From Frigoribacterium sp. Leaf415 (GTDB taxonomy: Bacteria > Actinomycetota > Actinomycetes > Actinomycetales > Microbacteriaceae): a stretch of DNA of 64,000 bases. Where the stretch lies: the NCBI RefSeq assembly GCF_001424645.1, contig NZ_LMQR01000001.1, positions 2,042,149 to 2,106,148 of the forward strand, in the 5' to 3' direction. Positions 1 through 9,152 of the stretch are shown here, piece after piece (position 1 is the stretch's first letter; each line of letters opens with the position of its first letter). Both the position numbers and the translations under genes were made by a program. The notes under the pieces were generated by a model. That model saw only the letters and a list, made by a program, of their open reading frames with translations, was not told the origin of the DNA and made no database searches.

Positions 1-828
1 CTCGGCGCGGGAGAGGAAGTCGAGCACCTCGGCACTGTCGGTGAACGAGCCGACCTGGGGCTTGTCGGTCGAGACGAGCCCGCGCAGCACGGGAGCCAGT
101 GCCGCCGCCTTCGCCCGGCGTTCGGCCTGCGGCAACGCGGCGTAGCCGTCGAGCTCGGGGCCGAACGGTTCGGGCCGCGAGTGCCGGTCGAGATGGGCCT
201 GCGCCGTCTCGATGATCCACAGCGAGTTGCGCTCGGCCTCGTCGCTCGTGTCGCCCCACGCGGTGATGCCGTGACCGCCCAGGATGGTGCCCCGCGCCTC
301 CGGGTGGGCCGCCTTGACGGCGGCGATGTCGGCGCCGAGCTGCCAGCCCGGCCGACGCCACGGCACCCAGACGACGGCATCGCCGAAGATCTCGGCGGTC
401 AGGCGCTCGCCGTCGGCGGCGGTCGCGATCGCGATGCCGGCGTCGGGGTGCAGGTGGTCGACGTGGGCCGCGTCGACCAGCCCGTGCATGGCCGTGTCGA
501 TCGAGGGTGCCGCGCCGCCCTTGCCGTGCAGGGCGTAGTCGAAGGCGGCCACCATCTCGTCCTCGTGCTCGACCCCGCGGTACACGTTCGCGAGGCCGCG
601 CAGCCGGTCGAGACGCAGCACCGCGAGACCCGGCTCGGTCAACGTGCCGAGGTCGCCGCCGCTGCCCTTGACCCAGAGCAGCTCGACCGGCTCGCCCGTC
701 GCCGGGTCGGTCGCGGTGCCCTTGGCCGAGGTGTTGCCGCCCGCGTAGTTGGTGTTGACCGGGTCGGCGCCGAGGCGGTTGCTGCGTGCGATCAGGTCGG
801 CGGGGGTGGTGGTGCTCGTGGTGGTCAT
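1..828 (-). CDS. rhaD: Rhamnulose-1-phosphate aldolase / lactaldehyde dehydrogenase, N-terminal part (partial)
   Basis: This is the first 276 codons of a class II aldolase-type protein; the frame is open to the left edge, so the C-terminus lies outside the window. The bifunctional family (about 680 residues) cleaves L-rhamnulose 1-phosphate with its N-terminal aldolase domain and oxidises the lactaldehyde with a C-terminal short-chain dehydrogenase domain. Only the aldolase part is seen here. Supporting motifs are NTNYAGGNTSAKG near residue 26, WVKGSGGDLG near residue 52, and AAHVDHLHPDAG, whose HLH pair matches the class II aldolase metal ligands. The ATG at 828 starts MTTTSTTTPADLIARSN, 46 bases after the rhaI stop, and it is the last visible gene of the rhamnose operon. 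A monofunctional aldolase is possible but less likely in this context. Confidence 0.88.
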   Translation of the reverse strand, partial: MTTTSTTTPADLIARSNRLGADPVNTNYAGGNTSAKGTATDPATGEPVELLWVKGSGGDLGTLTEPGLAVLRLDRLRGLANVYRGVEHEDEMVAAFDYALHGKGGAAPSIDTAMHGLVDAAHVDHLHPDAGIAIATAADGERLTAEIFGDAVVWVPWRRPGWQLGADIAAVKAAHPEARGTILGGHGITAWGDTSDEAERNSLWIIETAQAHLDRHSRPEPFGPELDGYAALPQAERRAKAAALAPVLRGLVSTDKPQVGSFTDSAEVLDFLSRAE

Positions 829-874
829 CACTCGTTCTCTCTGGGACGTCGGTGGTCGGGGCGGGGGCGGCGGC

Positions 875-2038
875 TCAGGTCCAGCTGAGCTGCTTGCCGC
901 CGACGCGCTCGGCGGCGAGTCGTTCGGGCGTGCCGCTCGCGAGGTAGGCGGCCATCGGGTCGCGGGGCAGGCCCCGCGACTCGCGCCAGTCGGCGAGGGC
1001 CGGGCGGACGTCGGTGTAGAAGGCGTCCATCAGCACGGCGTTCGCGGCGAGGACGTCGTGGGAGGCGCGGGCGGAGTCGAGCGCCGGACGGTCGACGAGC
1101 AGGGCGCGCGCCGTCATCTCTTGCACGTTCAGGACGCTGCGGATCTGGCCGGGGATCTTGTCCTCGACGTTGTGGCACTGGTCGAGCATGAACTGCACCG
1201 GTGAGCCGACGTCGAGGCCGCCGCCGTCGACGACCTCGAACAGGATGCGGAACAGCTGGAACGGGTCGGCCGCCCCGACGATCAGGTCGTCGTCGGCGTA
1301 GAAGCGCGAGTTGAAGTCGAACGAGCCGAGCTTGCCGAGGCGCAGCAGCTGCATGACGATGAACTCGATGTTGGTGCCCGGGGCGTGGTGGCCGGTGTCG
1401 AGGCACGTCAGCGCCCGGTCGCCGAGAGCGCTCACCTGGGCGTAGCTCGTGCCCCAGTCGGGCACGTCGGTGTGGTAGAAAGCCGGCTCGAAGAACTTGT
1501 ACTCGAGCACGAGCCGCTGCTCGTCGCCGAGGCCGGCGTAGATCTCGGCGAGCGACTCGGCGAGGTGGTCCTGCCGCTGGCGCAGGCTGTCCTGCCCGGG
1601 GTAGTTCGTGCCGTCGGCGAGCCAGATCTTGAGGTCGCGCGAGCCCGTCTCGTGCATGATCTCGAGGCAGCGCAGGTGGTGGTCGACCGCCTTGCGGCGG
1701 ACGGCCGCGTCGCTGTGCGCCAGGCTGCCGAACTTGTAGGCGTCGTCCTGGAACGTGTTCGAGTTCACCGTGCCGAGCGAGACGCCGAGCCCGGCCGCGT
1801 ACGAGCGCAGGGCGCCGAAGTCGTCGACCTCGTCCCACGGGATGTGCAGCGCCACGCTCGGCGCCAGGCCGGTGTACTCGTGCACCCGGGCGGCGTCGGC
1901 GATCTTCTCCTCGGGCGTCCGCGGGGTGCCCGGCGTGCCGAACACCTTGAACCGCGTGCCCGAGTTGCCGAAGGCCCAGCTGGGCAGCTCGATGGCCTGG
2001 CGCTCGAGCGTCGGGGCGATGGACTCGAAGGTGGTCAT
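875..2038 (-). CDS. rhaI: L-rhamnose isomerase
   Basis: Cytoplasmic ketol-isomerase converting L-rhamnose to L-rhamnulose, 387 residues, of the Pseudomonas stutzeri/Rhizobium RhaI type rather than E. coli RhaA. It has the TIM-barrel metal-site signatures LALEYKFFEPAFYHT-like (LVLEYKFFEPAFYHTD near residue 205), CLDTGHHAPGTN, GSFDFNSRFYADDD and QFMLDQCHNVEDK. The reading frame stays open far upstream, but the ATG at 2038 overlaps the rhaM stop as ATGA and is preceded by GGAAGA, so translation is probably coupled. It lies between the mutarotase and the aldolase, giving the expected order mutarotation, isomerisation, cleavage. No kinase lies between them. Confidence 0.92.
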   Translation of the reverse strand: MTTFESIAPTLERQAIELPSWAFGNSGTRFKVFGTPGTPRTPEEKIADAARVHEYTGLAPSVALHIPWDEVDDFGALRSYAAGLGVSLGTVNSNTFQDDAYKFGSLAHSDAAVRRKAVDHHLRCLEIMHETGSRDLKIWLADGTNYPGQDSLRQRQDHLAESLAEIYAGLGDEQRLVLEYKFFEPAFYHTDVPDWGTSYAQVSALGDRALTCLDTGHHAPGTNIEFIVMQLLRLGKLGSFDFNSRFYADDDLIVGAADPFQLFRILFEVVDGGGLDVGSPVQFMLDQCHNVEDKIPGQIRSVLNVQEMTARALLVDRPALDSARASHDVLAANAVLMDAFYTDVRPALADWRESRGLPRDPMAAYLASGTPERLAAERVGGKQLSWT

Positions 2039-2439
2039 GATGCTTCTTCCGTCGTGGTGGTGTGGGGGGTGGGGTAGCGGCCACCGCCGGGGAGGCCGAG
2101 TTGGGCCTCGAGGTTGAAGACCTGCGTCAGCAGCTCGAAGCCCTCGTCGGGCGGGGTGCCGTCGAGCGAGGAGAAGAACTCGGCCATCGAGGCCTGCCAG
2201 CGGGCGTTGACGTCGGTGCGGGCCATGGCGGCCTGGGCTGACTCGAGCGAGATCGCCTCGACGTAGCCGACCAGCAGCCCGTCGGGTGAGGCGAAGAGCG
2301 AGTACGAGTGCCAACCGCTGTCGTGCAACGCCTGCAGCATCTCGGGCCAGACCTCGGCGTGACGTCGCGCGTACTCGGTCAGGCGGTCCGGCGACACCTG
2401 CAGGCGGAAGGCGTAGCGCTCGTGTCCGTCGGCGGTCAT
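2035..2439 (-). CDS. rhaM: L-rhamnose mutarotase
   Basis: A 134-residue member of the RhaM/RhaU family, small ferredoxin-like-fold proteins that interconvert the alpha and beta anomers of L-rhamnose. The sequence shows the family core YAFRLQVSPDRLTEYARRHAEVWPEM, with the conserved RHxxVWPEM stretch near residues 25-34, then LHDSGWHSYSLF. The C-terminal tail LPGGGRYPTPHTTTTEEAS is low-complexity. The ATG at 2439 overlaps the stop of the upstream isomerase gene (ATGA), and the stop overlaps the rhaI ATG in the same way, so three consecutive genes are probably translationally coupled. Confidence 0.88.
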   Translation of the reverse strand: MTADGHERYAFRLQVSPDRLTEYARRHAEVWPEMLQALHDSGWHSYSLFASPDGLLVGYVEAISLESAQAAMARTDVNARWQASMAEFFSSLDGTPPDEGFELLTQVFNLEAQLGLPGGGRYPTPHTTTTEEAS

Positions 2440-3941
2440 GCCGGCTTCCCCGTCGGTCCGAGGCTGCGGGCGAACCCGTCGGCGTCGTCGAACGGAGCCG
2501 AGACGTGCCGGTGGTCGATGCCGAGCAGAGAGGCGGCCGCGGCGACCTCGCGGGCGACGTGCCCGACGCAGAGCCCCCAGTGGTGCCCGATGCCGGTGCG
2601 CGACCACTGGTCGACCCACTCACCGGGGTCGCCGCCGAAGTCGACGCGCGAGGTCGTGTTGCCGATCGCGAGCAGGGGCCCGGGGACGACCTCGCCCTCG
2701 CTCGTGACGAAGGACAGCGCCCCGTCGCGGTCCTGCCCGAGGCCGAACGTCGTCACGGGCCCCGGTTGCACGTCGAACTCGACGCTGACCCCGTAGCCGC
2801 GCTTGCCGTGGAAGACGCCGAGACCGCGGAGGATCGGCCGCGACGACGAGATCGCGAGGTGCGCCGGACCGTCGTGCCCCATCTCGACCACGTCGTCGTC
2901 GAAGTTGATCGCCTGGATCTCGGTGAACGAGCCGCCGACCCCGAGGGCCTGCGCCGCGAGCATGGCGACCGACGTGCGGAGTTCGTACTCCCCCACCGCG
3001 GGCAGCCCGCGGGCGTTGAGCAGGGAGGCCCCGAGGATCATCCCGGCCCCGAGCCGCTCGTGCTGCTCGCCTTCGAGCCCCCGGTGGTAGTAGGCGAGCG
3101 AGTCGAGGTCGAAGTCGGCCACCAGCCGGTCGAGCCCGACCGAGACGCGGGCGCCCCAGTCGAAGTCCTCCTGGTCGACCGACGCGTCGACCTCGAAGAC
3201 CTCGCGCGCCAGGCCGACCCGCTCGCGCACCTCGGCGTCGGTGACCGCGTCGACCCGTACCCGCAGGTCGTCGAACTCGAGCACCTCGACGTGCGAGCCG
3301 AAGTGGGTCGACAGCAGGGTCAGGTCGGTCGAGACGTCGAGCATGCCCGGGTACAGGTGGCCCATCAGGCCGTGTCGTGCCTCACGCAGCCGTGCGCGGA
3401 CGCCGGCCGCGTGCACCCAGCGCTCGATCCGGGCCCAGGCTCGTTCGCTGCGCAGGTGTCCGGTCACCGAGCGGAACTCGATCCCGGCCCGGCGGAACAC
3501 GTTCGCGACCTCGGGCACCGGGCACTGCCCGCAGTAGGCCAGCCAGAGGCCCGTGTCGAAGCGGTCGTGGTCCATCTTCTCGCTCGGCTGCAGGTCGATG
3601 ACGAGCACGGGCACCCCGGCCCGCTGCGCGATCGGCAACACCATGGACGAGGTCAGGTAGGTGGTCAGGAAGACGACGATGAGGTCGCAGTCGGCCGTGC
3701 GCAGCGTGTCGGCCGCGACCCGCGCCTCCTGGGCGTCCGAGATGAATCCGGTGTCGACCACCTCGGCGTCGAGGCCGCCGAAGCGGTCGACGACGTAGCG
3801 GGTGGATTCCTGCAGCTGGGGCAGCAGCCCGGGGAACTGCGGCCAGTAGGTGCCGAGTCCGCCGGCCACCAGACCCGCGCGGGTGCGACGGCGGCGGAAG
3901 GGGGGCAACAGGTCGCCGACCGGCGAGGCGGTGGTGCTCAT
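2436..3941 (-). CDS. L-fucose/L-arabinose isomerase-family protein
   Basis: A 501-residue cytoplasmic protein of the L-arabinose/L-fucose isomerase superfamily. Visible marks are TGFISD and DLIVVFLTTYLTSS in the N-terminal Rossmann-like part, LQPSEKMDHDRFDTG, FTEIQAINFDDDVVEMGHDGPAH (catalytic Glu and His region of the family) and a late HHWGL histidine pair. The frame opens earlier, but the ATG at 3941 has GGAGCG seven bases upstream and gives a normal family length. It sits inside the rhamnose operon between the binding protein and the mutarotase, a place where rhamnulokinase might be expected. Its substrate is not evident. It could act on L-rhamnose, on a second deoxy sugar imported by the same transporter, or be a non-isomerase homologue. 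Confidence 0.75.
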   Translation of the reverse strand: MSTTASPVGDLLPPFRRRRTRAGLVAGGLGTYWPQFPGLLPQLQESTRYVVDRFGGLDAEVVDTGFISDAQEARVAADTLRTADCDLIVVFLTTYLTSSMVLPIAQRAGVPVLVIDLQPSEKMDHDRFDTGLWLAYCGQCPVPEVANVFRRAGIEFRSVTGHLRSERAWARIERWVHAAGVRARLREARHGLMGHLYPGMLDVSTDLTLLSTHFGSHVEVLEFDDLRVRVDAVTDAEVRERVGLAREVFEVDASVDQEDFDWGARVSVGLDRLVADFDLDSLAYYHRGLEGEQHERLGAGMILGASLLNARGLPAVGEYELRTSVAMLAAQALGVGGSFTEIQAINFDDDVVEMGHDGPAHLAISSSRPILRGLGVFHGKRGYGVSVEFDVQPGPVTTFGLGQDRDGALSFVTSEGEVVPGPLLAIGNTTSRVDFGGDPGEWVDQWSRTGIGHHWGLCVGHVAREVAAAASLLGIDHRHVSAPFDDADGFARSLGPTGKPA

Positions 3942-3968
3942 GGGTGATCGCTCCGATGCGACGGCGCC

Positions 3969-3983
3969 GAGGAGGCGCGGGTC
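3969..3983 (+). repeat. Copy of the dispersed AGGAGGCGCGG motif
   Basis: Intergenic copy GAGGAGGCGCGGGTC between the binding-protein and isomerase genes of the rhamnose operon. Read on the plus strand, so it cannot serve as a ribosome binding site for the minus-strand isomerase gene beside it. Confidence 0.7.
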
Positions 3984-4055
3984 CGGTGTCGAGGGAGGGT
4001 GCCCGGAGGCGGCGGGTCGGGTGGTGACCCCGCCGCCCCCGGTCACCGATGACGA

Positions 4056-5120
4056 CTAGAAGTCGTAGTCGTCGATGTTGTCGGCGCTGAACTCGGTCGG
4101 CGGTCCGACGATCACGATGCCGTCGGCGCCGACGGTGCGCTCGCCGAGGTCGCCCGCGGTGAACGTGTCACCCTCGTCGCCGGTGATGGTGCCGTCGACG
4201 AGTGCCTGTCCGGCGTAGGCCGCGACCTCGCCGAGCTGGGCGGGGTCCCACAGGGCGAACGCCGTGACGGTGCCGTCCTTGACGAACTCGCGCATCTCGT
4301 TGGGCAGGCCGAGGCCGGTCAGGGCGACCTTGCCCTTGTACTCGGAGGTCGACAGGTAGCGGGCCGTCGCGGCGATGCCGACCGTGGTGGGCGAGATGAT
4401 GCCCTTCAGGTCGGGGTTGGCCTGCAGCAGGCCCTGCGCCTCCTGGAAGGACTTGGCGTCGTCGTCGTCGCCGTAGACGGTGCTCACGATGGTGATACCC
4501 GCGTAGTCGGGGTTGGTGTCGACCTCTTCCTGGATGTACTTGATCCACTCGTTCTGGTTCGTGGCGTTCGCCGTCGCCGAGAGGATGGCGATGTCGCCCT
4601 GTCCGCCGATCTGCTCGCTCATCTGACGGATCTGGATGAGGGCGACGTCCTTCGCCTCGACCTGGCTGACGAACACGTCGCGGTAGTCGGGGTTGGTGTC
4701 GGAGTCGAACGCGACGATCTTCGCCCCACCGTCACGCGCCTCCTTCAGGGCCGGCCCGACCGCGTCGGGGTCGTTCGCCGCGATGACGATCACGTTCGTG
4801 CCCTGCTGCGTCAGCGTGTTCAGGAAGGTCACCTGCGACGAGGCACTGGCCTCGAGCGGACCGACGACGCTGTAGTCGTAGCCGATCGCCTTCGAGGCCT
4901 CCTCGCCGCCGCCGAGCACGACGTCGGTGTACGGGTTGTTGAGCTGCTTCGGCACGAACGCGATCGACTCGGTGCCGCCCGAGCCGGAGCCCGAGCTCGC
5001 GTCGTCGCTGCCGGCCGTCAGGGCGCAGCCCGAGGCGACGAGCGTGACGGTGGCGAGGGCGGCGACGGTGGCGGCGGCGCGCCTCAGGGTGCGGCCGCGG
5101 GGGAAGGTGGGGAACTCCAT
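4056..5120 (-). CDS. rhaS: Rhamnose ABC transporter substrate-binding lipoprotein
   Basis: A 354-residue periplasmic-binding-protein-type lipoprotein that should capture rhamnose outside the membrane for the transporter encoded upstream. The N-terminus has a basic start, hydrophobic stretch and lipobox VASGC (Cys 32), then a Ser/Gly linker. The mature part begins IAFVPKQLNNPYTD, the usual opening of CUT2 sugar-binding proteins, followed by IVIAANDPDAVGPAL, KIVAFDSDTNPD and GIISPTTVGIAATAR. The ATG at 5120 has AGGACAG seven bases upstream. It follows the two permeases with a 55-base gap. Rhamnose specificity is inferred from the operon. Confidence 0.88.
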   Translation of the reverse strand: MEFPTFPRGRTLRRAAATVAALATVTLVASGCALTAGSDDASSGSGSGGTESIAFVPKQLNNPYTDVVLGGGEEASKAIGYDYSVVGPLEASASSQVTFLNTLTQQGTNVIVIAANDPDAVGPALKEARDGGAKIVAFDSDTNPDYRDVFVSQVEAKDVALIQIRQMSEQIGGQGDIAILSATANATNQNEWIKYIQEEVDTNPDYAGITIVSTVYGDDDDAKSFQEAQGLLQANPDLKGIISPTTVGIAATARYLSTSEYKGKVALTGLGLPNEMREFVKDGTVTAFALWDPAQLGEVAAYAGQALVDGTITGDEGDTFTAGDLGERTVGADGIVIVGPPTEFSADNIDDYDF

Positions 5121-5175
5121 CGTTCTGTCCTTTGCTGTGGGTGGGAATCGGGTGGCGGTGGGCGGGAGGGATCGG

Positions 5176-6306
5176 TCAGGAGTGCGCGGCCGAGGCCGCC
5201 AGCACGTCCCTGGCTGCTCGCCGGGCCCGGGATCTCTCCCGGGCGACGGCGATCAGGCTCGGGGTGACGACGCTGCCGACGAGCAGCAGGCCGGTCACCA
5301 CGTTGAGGACGACGTCGCTGATGCCGCCGAGCCGCAGCGCGTAGCTGATGCTCGAGATGATCAGCACGCCGGCGACGACGCCCGGGATCGACCCGCGCCC
5401 GCCGAAGATCGAGACGCCGCCGAGCAGCACCGCGGCGATGACGGCGAGCTCGATGCCGGTGGCGTTGTCGCTGCGGGCGCTCGAATAGCGCAGCGTCCAG
5501 TAGATGCCGACCAGGGCCGAGACGACGCCGGTGGCGACGAACATCCAGAACTTCACCCGGCCGACGTGGACGCCGACGAAGCTCGCGGCCTCGGTGCTGA
5601 AGCCGATCGCGGGCAGGGCCCGGCCGAACGAGCTCTTGTGCAGCAGCACCCCGAAGAACACGATGATCGCGAGCACGCCGACCATGACCGTGGGGATTCC
5701 CGTGCCGCCGATCTTCGACGTGAAGAACGACGTGAGGGCCGGCGGGAAGTTCGCGACCGCGTTGTCGCCGATCACCACGAGGGCGAGACCGCGGTAGAGC
5801 GCCAGGGTGCCGATCGTCACCGCCAGGCTCGGCAACCCCACCGTGGTGACGAGGGCACCGTTGACGGCACCGCACACCACGCCGATCAGCACGCAGACGA
5901 CGAAGATCTCGGGGATGCCCCAGCCGGCGGCCCAGAGCACACCCATCACGGCGCTGGTGAGGCCCGCCGTGCTGGCCACCGAGAGGTCGATCTCGCCGGT
6001 GATGATCACGAGGGCCATCGGCATCGCGATCATCAGGATGGGGATCGCGTCGAGCAACAGGAACCCCGTGGTCTGCACGCTGGCGAACCGCGGCACCGTC
6101 AGGGCGCAGACCAGCAGCGTCGCGAGCAGCGCGTAGACCATGATCGCGCCGCGACCGGTCAGCAGCCGACGCCGGCGCAGCGTCTTCTCGGCCGCCGACT
6201 CGGTGTCTCGCGCACCCGAGGGCGGACGCGACGAGGAGGCGCGGGTGGGGTCGACGGCGGGAGCCCCCGTCACCGAGGCGGTCGTGGTGGTGGTCCGGTC
6301 AGGCAT
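5176..6306 (-). CDS. rhaQ: Rhamnose ABC transporter permease (second)
   Basis: A 376-residue CUT2 (RbsC-like) permease with about ten hydrophobic segments after a variable, Ser/Thr-rich first 60 residues. Family marks are GEIDLSVASTAGLTSAVMG, YRGLALVVIGDNAV, and ELAVIAAVLLGGVSIFGGRGSIPG. The ATG at 6306 overlaps the stop of the first permease by eight bases. The variable N-terminus contains PTRASSSRP, encoded across a copy of the dispersed AGGAGGCGCGG motif at 6234-6244. Which of the two permeases is called P or Q is a convention I cannot settle from sequence. Confidence 0.85.
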   Translation of the reverse strand: MPDRTTTTTASVTGAPAVDPTRASSSRPPSGARDTESAAEKTLRRRRLLTGRGAIMVYALLATLLVCALTVPRFASVQTTGFLLLDAIPILMIAMPMALVIITGEIDLSVASTAGLTSAVMGVLWAAGWGIPEIFVVCVLIGVVCGAVNGALVTTVGLPSLAVTIGTLALYRGLALVVIGDNAVANFPPALTSFFTSKIGGTGIPTVMVGVLAIIVFFGVLLHKSSFGRALPAIGFSTEAASFVGVHVGRVKFWMFVATGVVSALVGIYWTLRYSSARSDNATGIELAVIAAVLLGGVSIFGGRGSIPGVVAGVLIISSISYALRLGGISDVVLNVVTGLLLVGSVVTPSLIAVARERSRARRAARDVLAASAAHS

Positions 6307-7324
6307 TGGTGGCCTCGCTCGTGCGCAGTCGTCGGGCCGTGCGGATCGAGGCGATCCGTTCGACGAGGATGGCGGTCAGGATGAGGATGCCGACGATGGC
6401 CTGCTGCCAGAACTTGTCGACGCCCAGGGCGGTGAGGCTGCTCGTGATCGTCGTCAGCAGCACGGCGCCGATGGCCGCGCCGACGACGCTGCCCGAGCCG
6501 CCGAAGATCGCGATGCCGCCGACGACGGCCGCCGCGACGATGTCGAGCTCGAGACCCGTACCGGTCGTCGCCCCCACCGAGTTGAAGCGCGAGGCGTAGA
6601 GCACACCCGCCAGACCGGTCAGCGTGCCGTTCAGCACGAAGGCCGTCAGCACGCGCTTGCTCACCTTGATGCCGAACAGGCGGGCGGCCTGGTCGTCGGA
6701 GCCGATCGCGTAGAGGTCGCGGCCGGGGCGGGTCCGCGCCAGGAAGATCGCGACGAGCACGACGACGACCACGGCGATGATCGTGATGATCGGGATGCCC
6801 ACCACCGTGTCGACCGACAGACGGCCGAAGGCCGCGGGACGGTCGCCGGCGAAGTACTGCTGCCCGCCGGCCCAGGCGTTGTTGAGGCCGCGGTAGATGT
6901 AGAGCATGCCGAGGGTGATCACCAGCGAGGGCACCCGCGCCACCGTGACCAGGAACCCGTTGATCGCTCCGAGCAGGGCACCGATCGCGAGCCCGATGAG
7001 GAACACGAACACGATGGGGATGCCCGGCGCGGCGTTGAACACCGTGCCCGTGGCGAAGGCCACGAGACCGAGGATCGAACCGACCGAGAGGTCGATGTTG
7101 TTCGTGATGATGACGGTGCCGAGACCGACGGCCATGATCACCGTGATCGTCGCGTTGAGCATCAGGTCCTTCACGCCCTGCGGCGACACGAAGAGCGGGT
7201 TGGCGATCGTCGTGACGATCACCAACACGATCAGGGCCGAGGCGACGGGCACCTCGCGCTGCTTGACCAACGACGCGAACGGGCTGCGGCCCGTCGTGGG
7301 GGCGAGGGCGTGGGACGTGGTCAT
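6299..7324 (-). CDS. rhaP: Rhamnose ABC transporter permease (first)
   Basis: A 341-residue CUT2 permease. The conserved membrane-domain signatures are [35 protein letters not shown] and [24 protein letters not shown], the cytoplasmic loop region that contacts the ATPase. The start at 7324 forms an ATGA overlap with the ATPase stop, so the longer open frame upstream is not used. It would pair with the second permease to form a heterodimeric channel. Confidence 0.87.
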   Translation of the reverse strand: MTTSHALAPTTGRSPFASLVKQREVPVASALIVLVIVTTIANPLFVSPQGVKDLMLNATITVIMAVGLGTVIITNNIDLSVGSILGLVAFATGTVFNAAPGIPIVFVFLIGLAIGALLGAINGFLVTVARVPSLVITLGMLYIYRGLNNAWAGGQQYFAGDRPAAFGRLSVDTVVGIPIITIIAVVVVVLVAIFLARTRPGRDLYAIGSDDQAARLFGIKVSKRVLTAFVLNGTLTGLAGVLYASRFNSVGATTGTGLELDIVAAAVVGGIAIFGGSGSVVGAAIGAVLLTTITSSLTALGVDKFWQQAIVGILILTAILVERIASIRTARRLRTSEATNA

Positions 7325-8931
7325 CGGGCGGCCTCCGTGGTCGGGGTCGGGGTGGCGGTGCCGGTCGGGGTGGCGGTGCCGGTCGGTGCGTGCTCGGTCA
7401 GGTCGGTCGCGCCCGAACCGGTGGCGGCGTGCATCACGCGCTCGGCGGTGGCCTCCGCCCGGTCGAGCGTCGCGGTGAGGCGACCCTCGTGCATGACGAG
7501 CACGCGGTCGGCCATGCCGAGCACCTCGGGCAGCTCGGACGAGATCATCAGCACGGCGATGCCGCGCCCGGCGAGGTCGCTGATCAGCCGGTGCACCTCG
7601 CTCTTCGTGCCGACGTCGATGCCGCGGGTCGGTTCGTCGACGATCAAGAAGGTGGGATCGGTCGCCAGCCACTTCGCCAGGACGACCTTCTGCTGGTTGC
7701 CGCCCGACAGGGTCGACACGGGCAACTCTTGGCTGCCGGTCTTCACCTGGAGGCGTGACGACCAGTCGGCCGCCGCCTCGCGCTCGCGGCGGGCACTGAC
7801 GAGGCCGAACCGGCTGAGGGTCTTGCGCAGGGTGAGGGTCGTGTTGCGGCTGACCGACATGTCCATCACGAGCCCTTGCTTGCGGCGGTCCTCGGGCACG
7901 AAACCGATCCCGGCCGTGATCGACGCCATCGGGTCGCGCTTCGGCAACGGACGCCCTGCGATCGTCACGCTGCCCGCGTCGTAGCGGTCGATGCCGAACA
8001 CGGCCCGGGCGACCTCGGTCCGGCCCGCGCCGACGAGCCCGGCCAGGCCGACGATCTCGCCTGCCCGCACCTCGAACGAGATGTCGTGGAAGACGCCCTG
8101 CCGCGTCAGACCGTCGACGCTGACGACGGTGTCGCCGACCCGCGCCTCCTGCTTGGGGAAGAGCTGGTCGACGTCGCGCCCGACCATCGCCCGGACGATC
8201 TCGGCGGTCGTGACGTCGCCGGTGGCGTGCTCCGAGATGAAGGCGCCGTCGCGCATCACCGTGATGCGGTCGCTCAGGCCGAAGACCTCGTCGAAGCGGT
8301 GCGAGATGAACAGGATCGCGCTGCCACGGTCGCGCAGGGCCCGCGCGACGCCGAACAACCGCTCGACCTCGACCCCGCTCAGTGCGGCCGTCGGCTCGTC
8401 CATGATCAGCACCTTGGCGTCGAGCGAGATGGCCTTGGCGATCTCGATGATCTGCTGGTCGGCGATCGAGAGGCCCTCGGCGACGCGGTCGGGGTCGATC
8501 GGCACACCGAGACGCTCGAAGAGTGCGCGGGCGTCGGCACGCATGGCGGCCCGGTCGATGAACCCGAAGCGCGAGGTGGGCTGGCGCCCGACGAAGATGT
8601 TCTCGGCCACGGTCAGGTCGGGGAAGAGCGTGGGCTCCTGGTAGATGACGCTGACGCCCGCGGCCTTGCTCTCGGCCGGGCTGCGGAACACGATCGGGTG
8701 CCCGTCGAAGAGGAAGTCACCACTGTCGGGCTGGTGCACGCCGGCCAGGATCTTGACCATCGTCGACTTGCCCGCGCCGTTCTCGCCGACCAGCGCATTG
8801 ATCTCGCCGGCCCGGAGCTGCACGCTGCCGCTGGCCAGGGCGACCACGGCACCGAAGGTCTTCCGTGCCCCGCGGAGTTCGAGGACGGGAGCCGTCGGCG
8901 AGAGGCCGGGGGGCGTCGGGTCGATCGTCAT
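7321..8931 (-). CDS. rhaT: Rhamnose ABC transporter ATP-binding protein
   Basis: A 536-residue tandem ATPase of the RbsA/RhaT type and first gene of the rhamnose operon. The first domain has Walker [10 protein letters not shown] at residues 49-57, the signature region [12 protein letters not shown] and Walker B VLIMDEPT. The second has the degenerate P-loop GLVGAGRTE, the signature LSGGNQQKV and [13 protein letters not shown], as is usual for CUT2 ATPases. The C-terminus ends in a repetitive [15 protein letters not shown] tail, from a short direct repeat at about 7336-7385. The ATG at 8931 follows GAGGAGAAC. A promoter and LacI-type operator lie just upstream. Confidence 0.9.
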   Translation of the reverse strand: MTIDPTPPGLSPTAPVLELRGARKTFGAVVALASGSVQLRAGEINALVGENGAGKSTMVKILAGVHQPDSGDFLFDGHPIVFRSPAESKAAGVSVIYQEPTLFPDLTVAENIFVGRQPTSRFGFIDRAAMRADARALFERLGVPIDPDRVAEGLSIADQQIIEIAKAISLDAKVLIMDEPTAALSGVEVERLFGVARALRDRGSAILFISHRFDEVFGLSDRITVMRDGAFISEHATGDVTTAEIVRAMVGRDVDQLFPKQEARVGDTVVSVDGLTRQGVFHDISFEVRAGEIVGLAGLVGAGRTEVARAVFGIDRYDAGSVTIAGRPLPKRDPMASITAGIGFVPEDRRKQGLVMDMSVSRNTTLTLRKTLSRFGLVSARREREAAADWSSRLQVKTGSQELPVSTLSGGNQQKVVLAKWLATDPTFLIVDEPTRGIDVGTKSEVHRLISDLAGRGIAVLMISSELPEVLGMADRVLVMHEGRLTATLDRAEATAERVMHAATGSGATDLTEHAPTGTATPTGTATPTPTTEAAR

Positions 8932-8954
8932 CGATCGTTCTCCTCATCGAGAAA

Positions 8955-8966
8955 TGAATCGTTTCA
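8955..8966. promoter_or_regulatory. LacI-family operator of the rhamnose operon
   Basis: TGAATCGTTTCA is a 12-base dyad with a central CG and one mismatched pair, the usual shape of a LacI-family operator. It lies between the predicted minus-strand -10 box and the rhaT start codon, where a bound repressor would block transcription. The adjacent divergent lacI gene is the likely source of the repressor. Confidence 0.65.
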
Positions 8967-8982
8967 AAGTGGGTCGGGGACG

Positions 8983-9011
8983 ACACTAGGGGCGGGGCCG
9001 GACGGCGTCAA
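8983..9011 (-). promoter_or_regulatory. Sigma-70-type promoter of the rhamnose operon
   Basis: On the minus strand the sequence reads TTGACG (9011-9006), a 17-base spacer, then TAGTGT (8988-8983). The hexamers and spacing match a housekeeping promoter well. The operator starts 16 bases downstream of the -10 box, around +10 to +21 of the expected transcript. Confidence 0.65.
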
Positions 9012-9152
9012 GCACCAGTTCCGTCACGGGCGCGCCGCACCCCGACGGCCCTGCCCCGACCCGGCGGCACCGCCGCCTAGACTCGGCCCGGTCGGCCCGG
9101 TGTCGGCCCCCGGCCGTCGGCCGGCGCGAACGGCCACGATCAGGAGGCGCGG

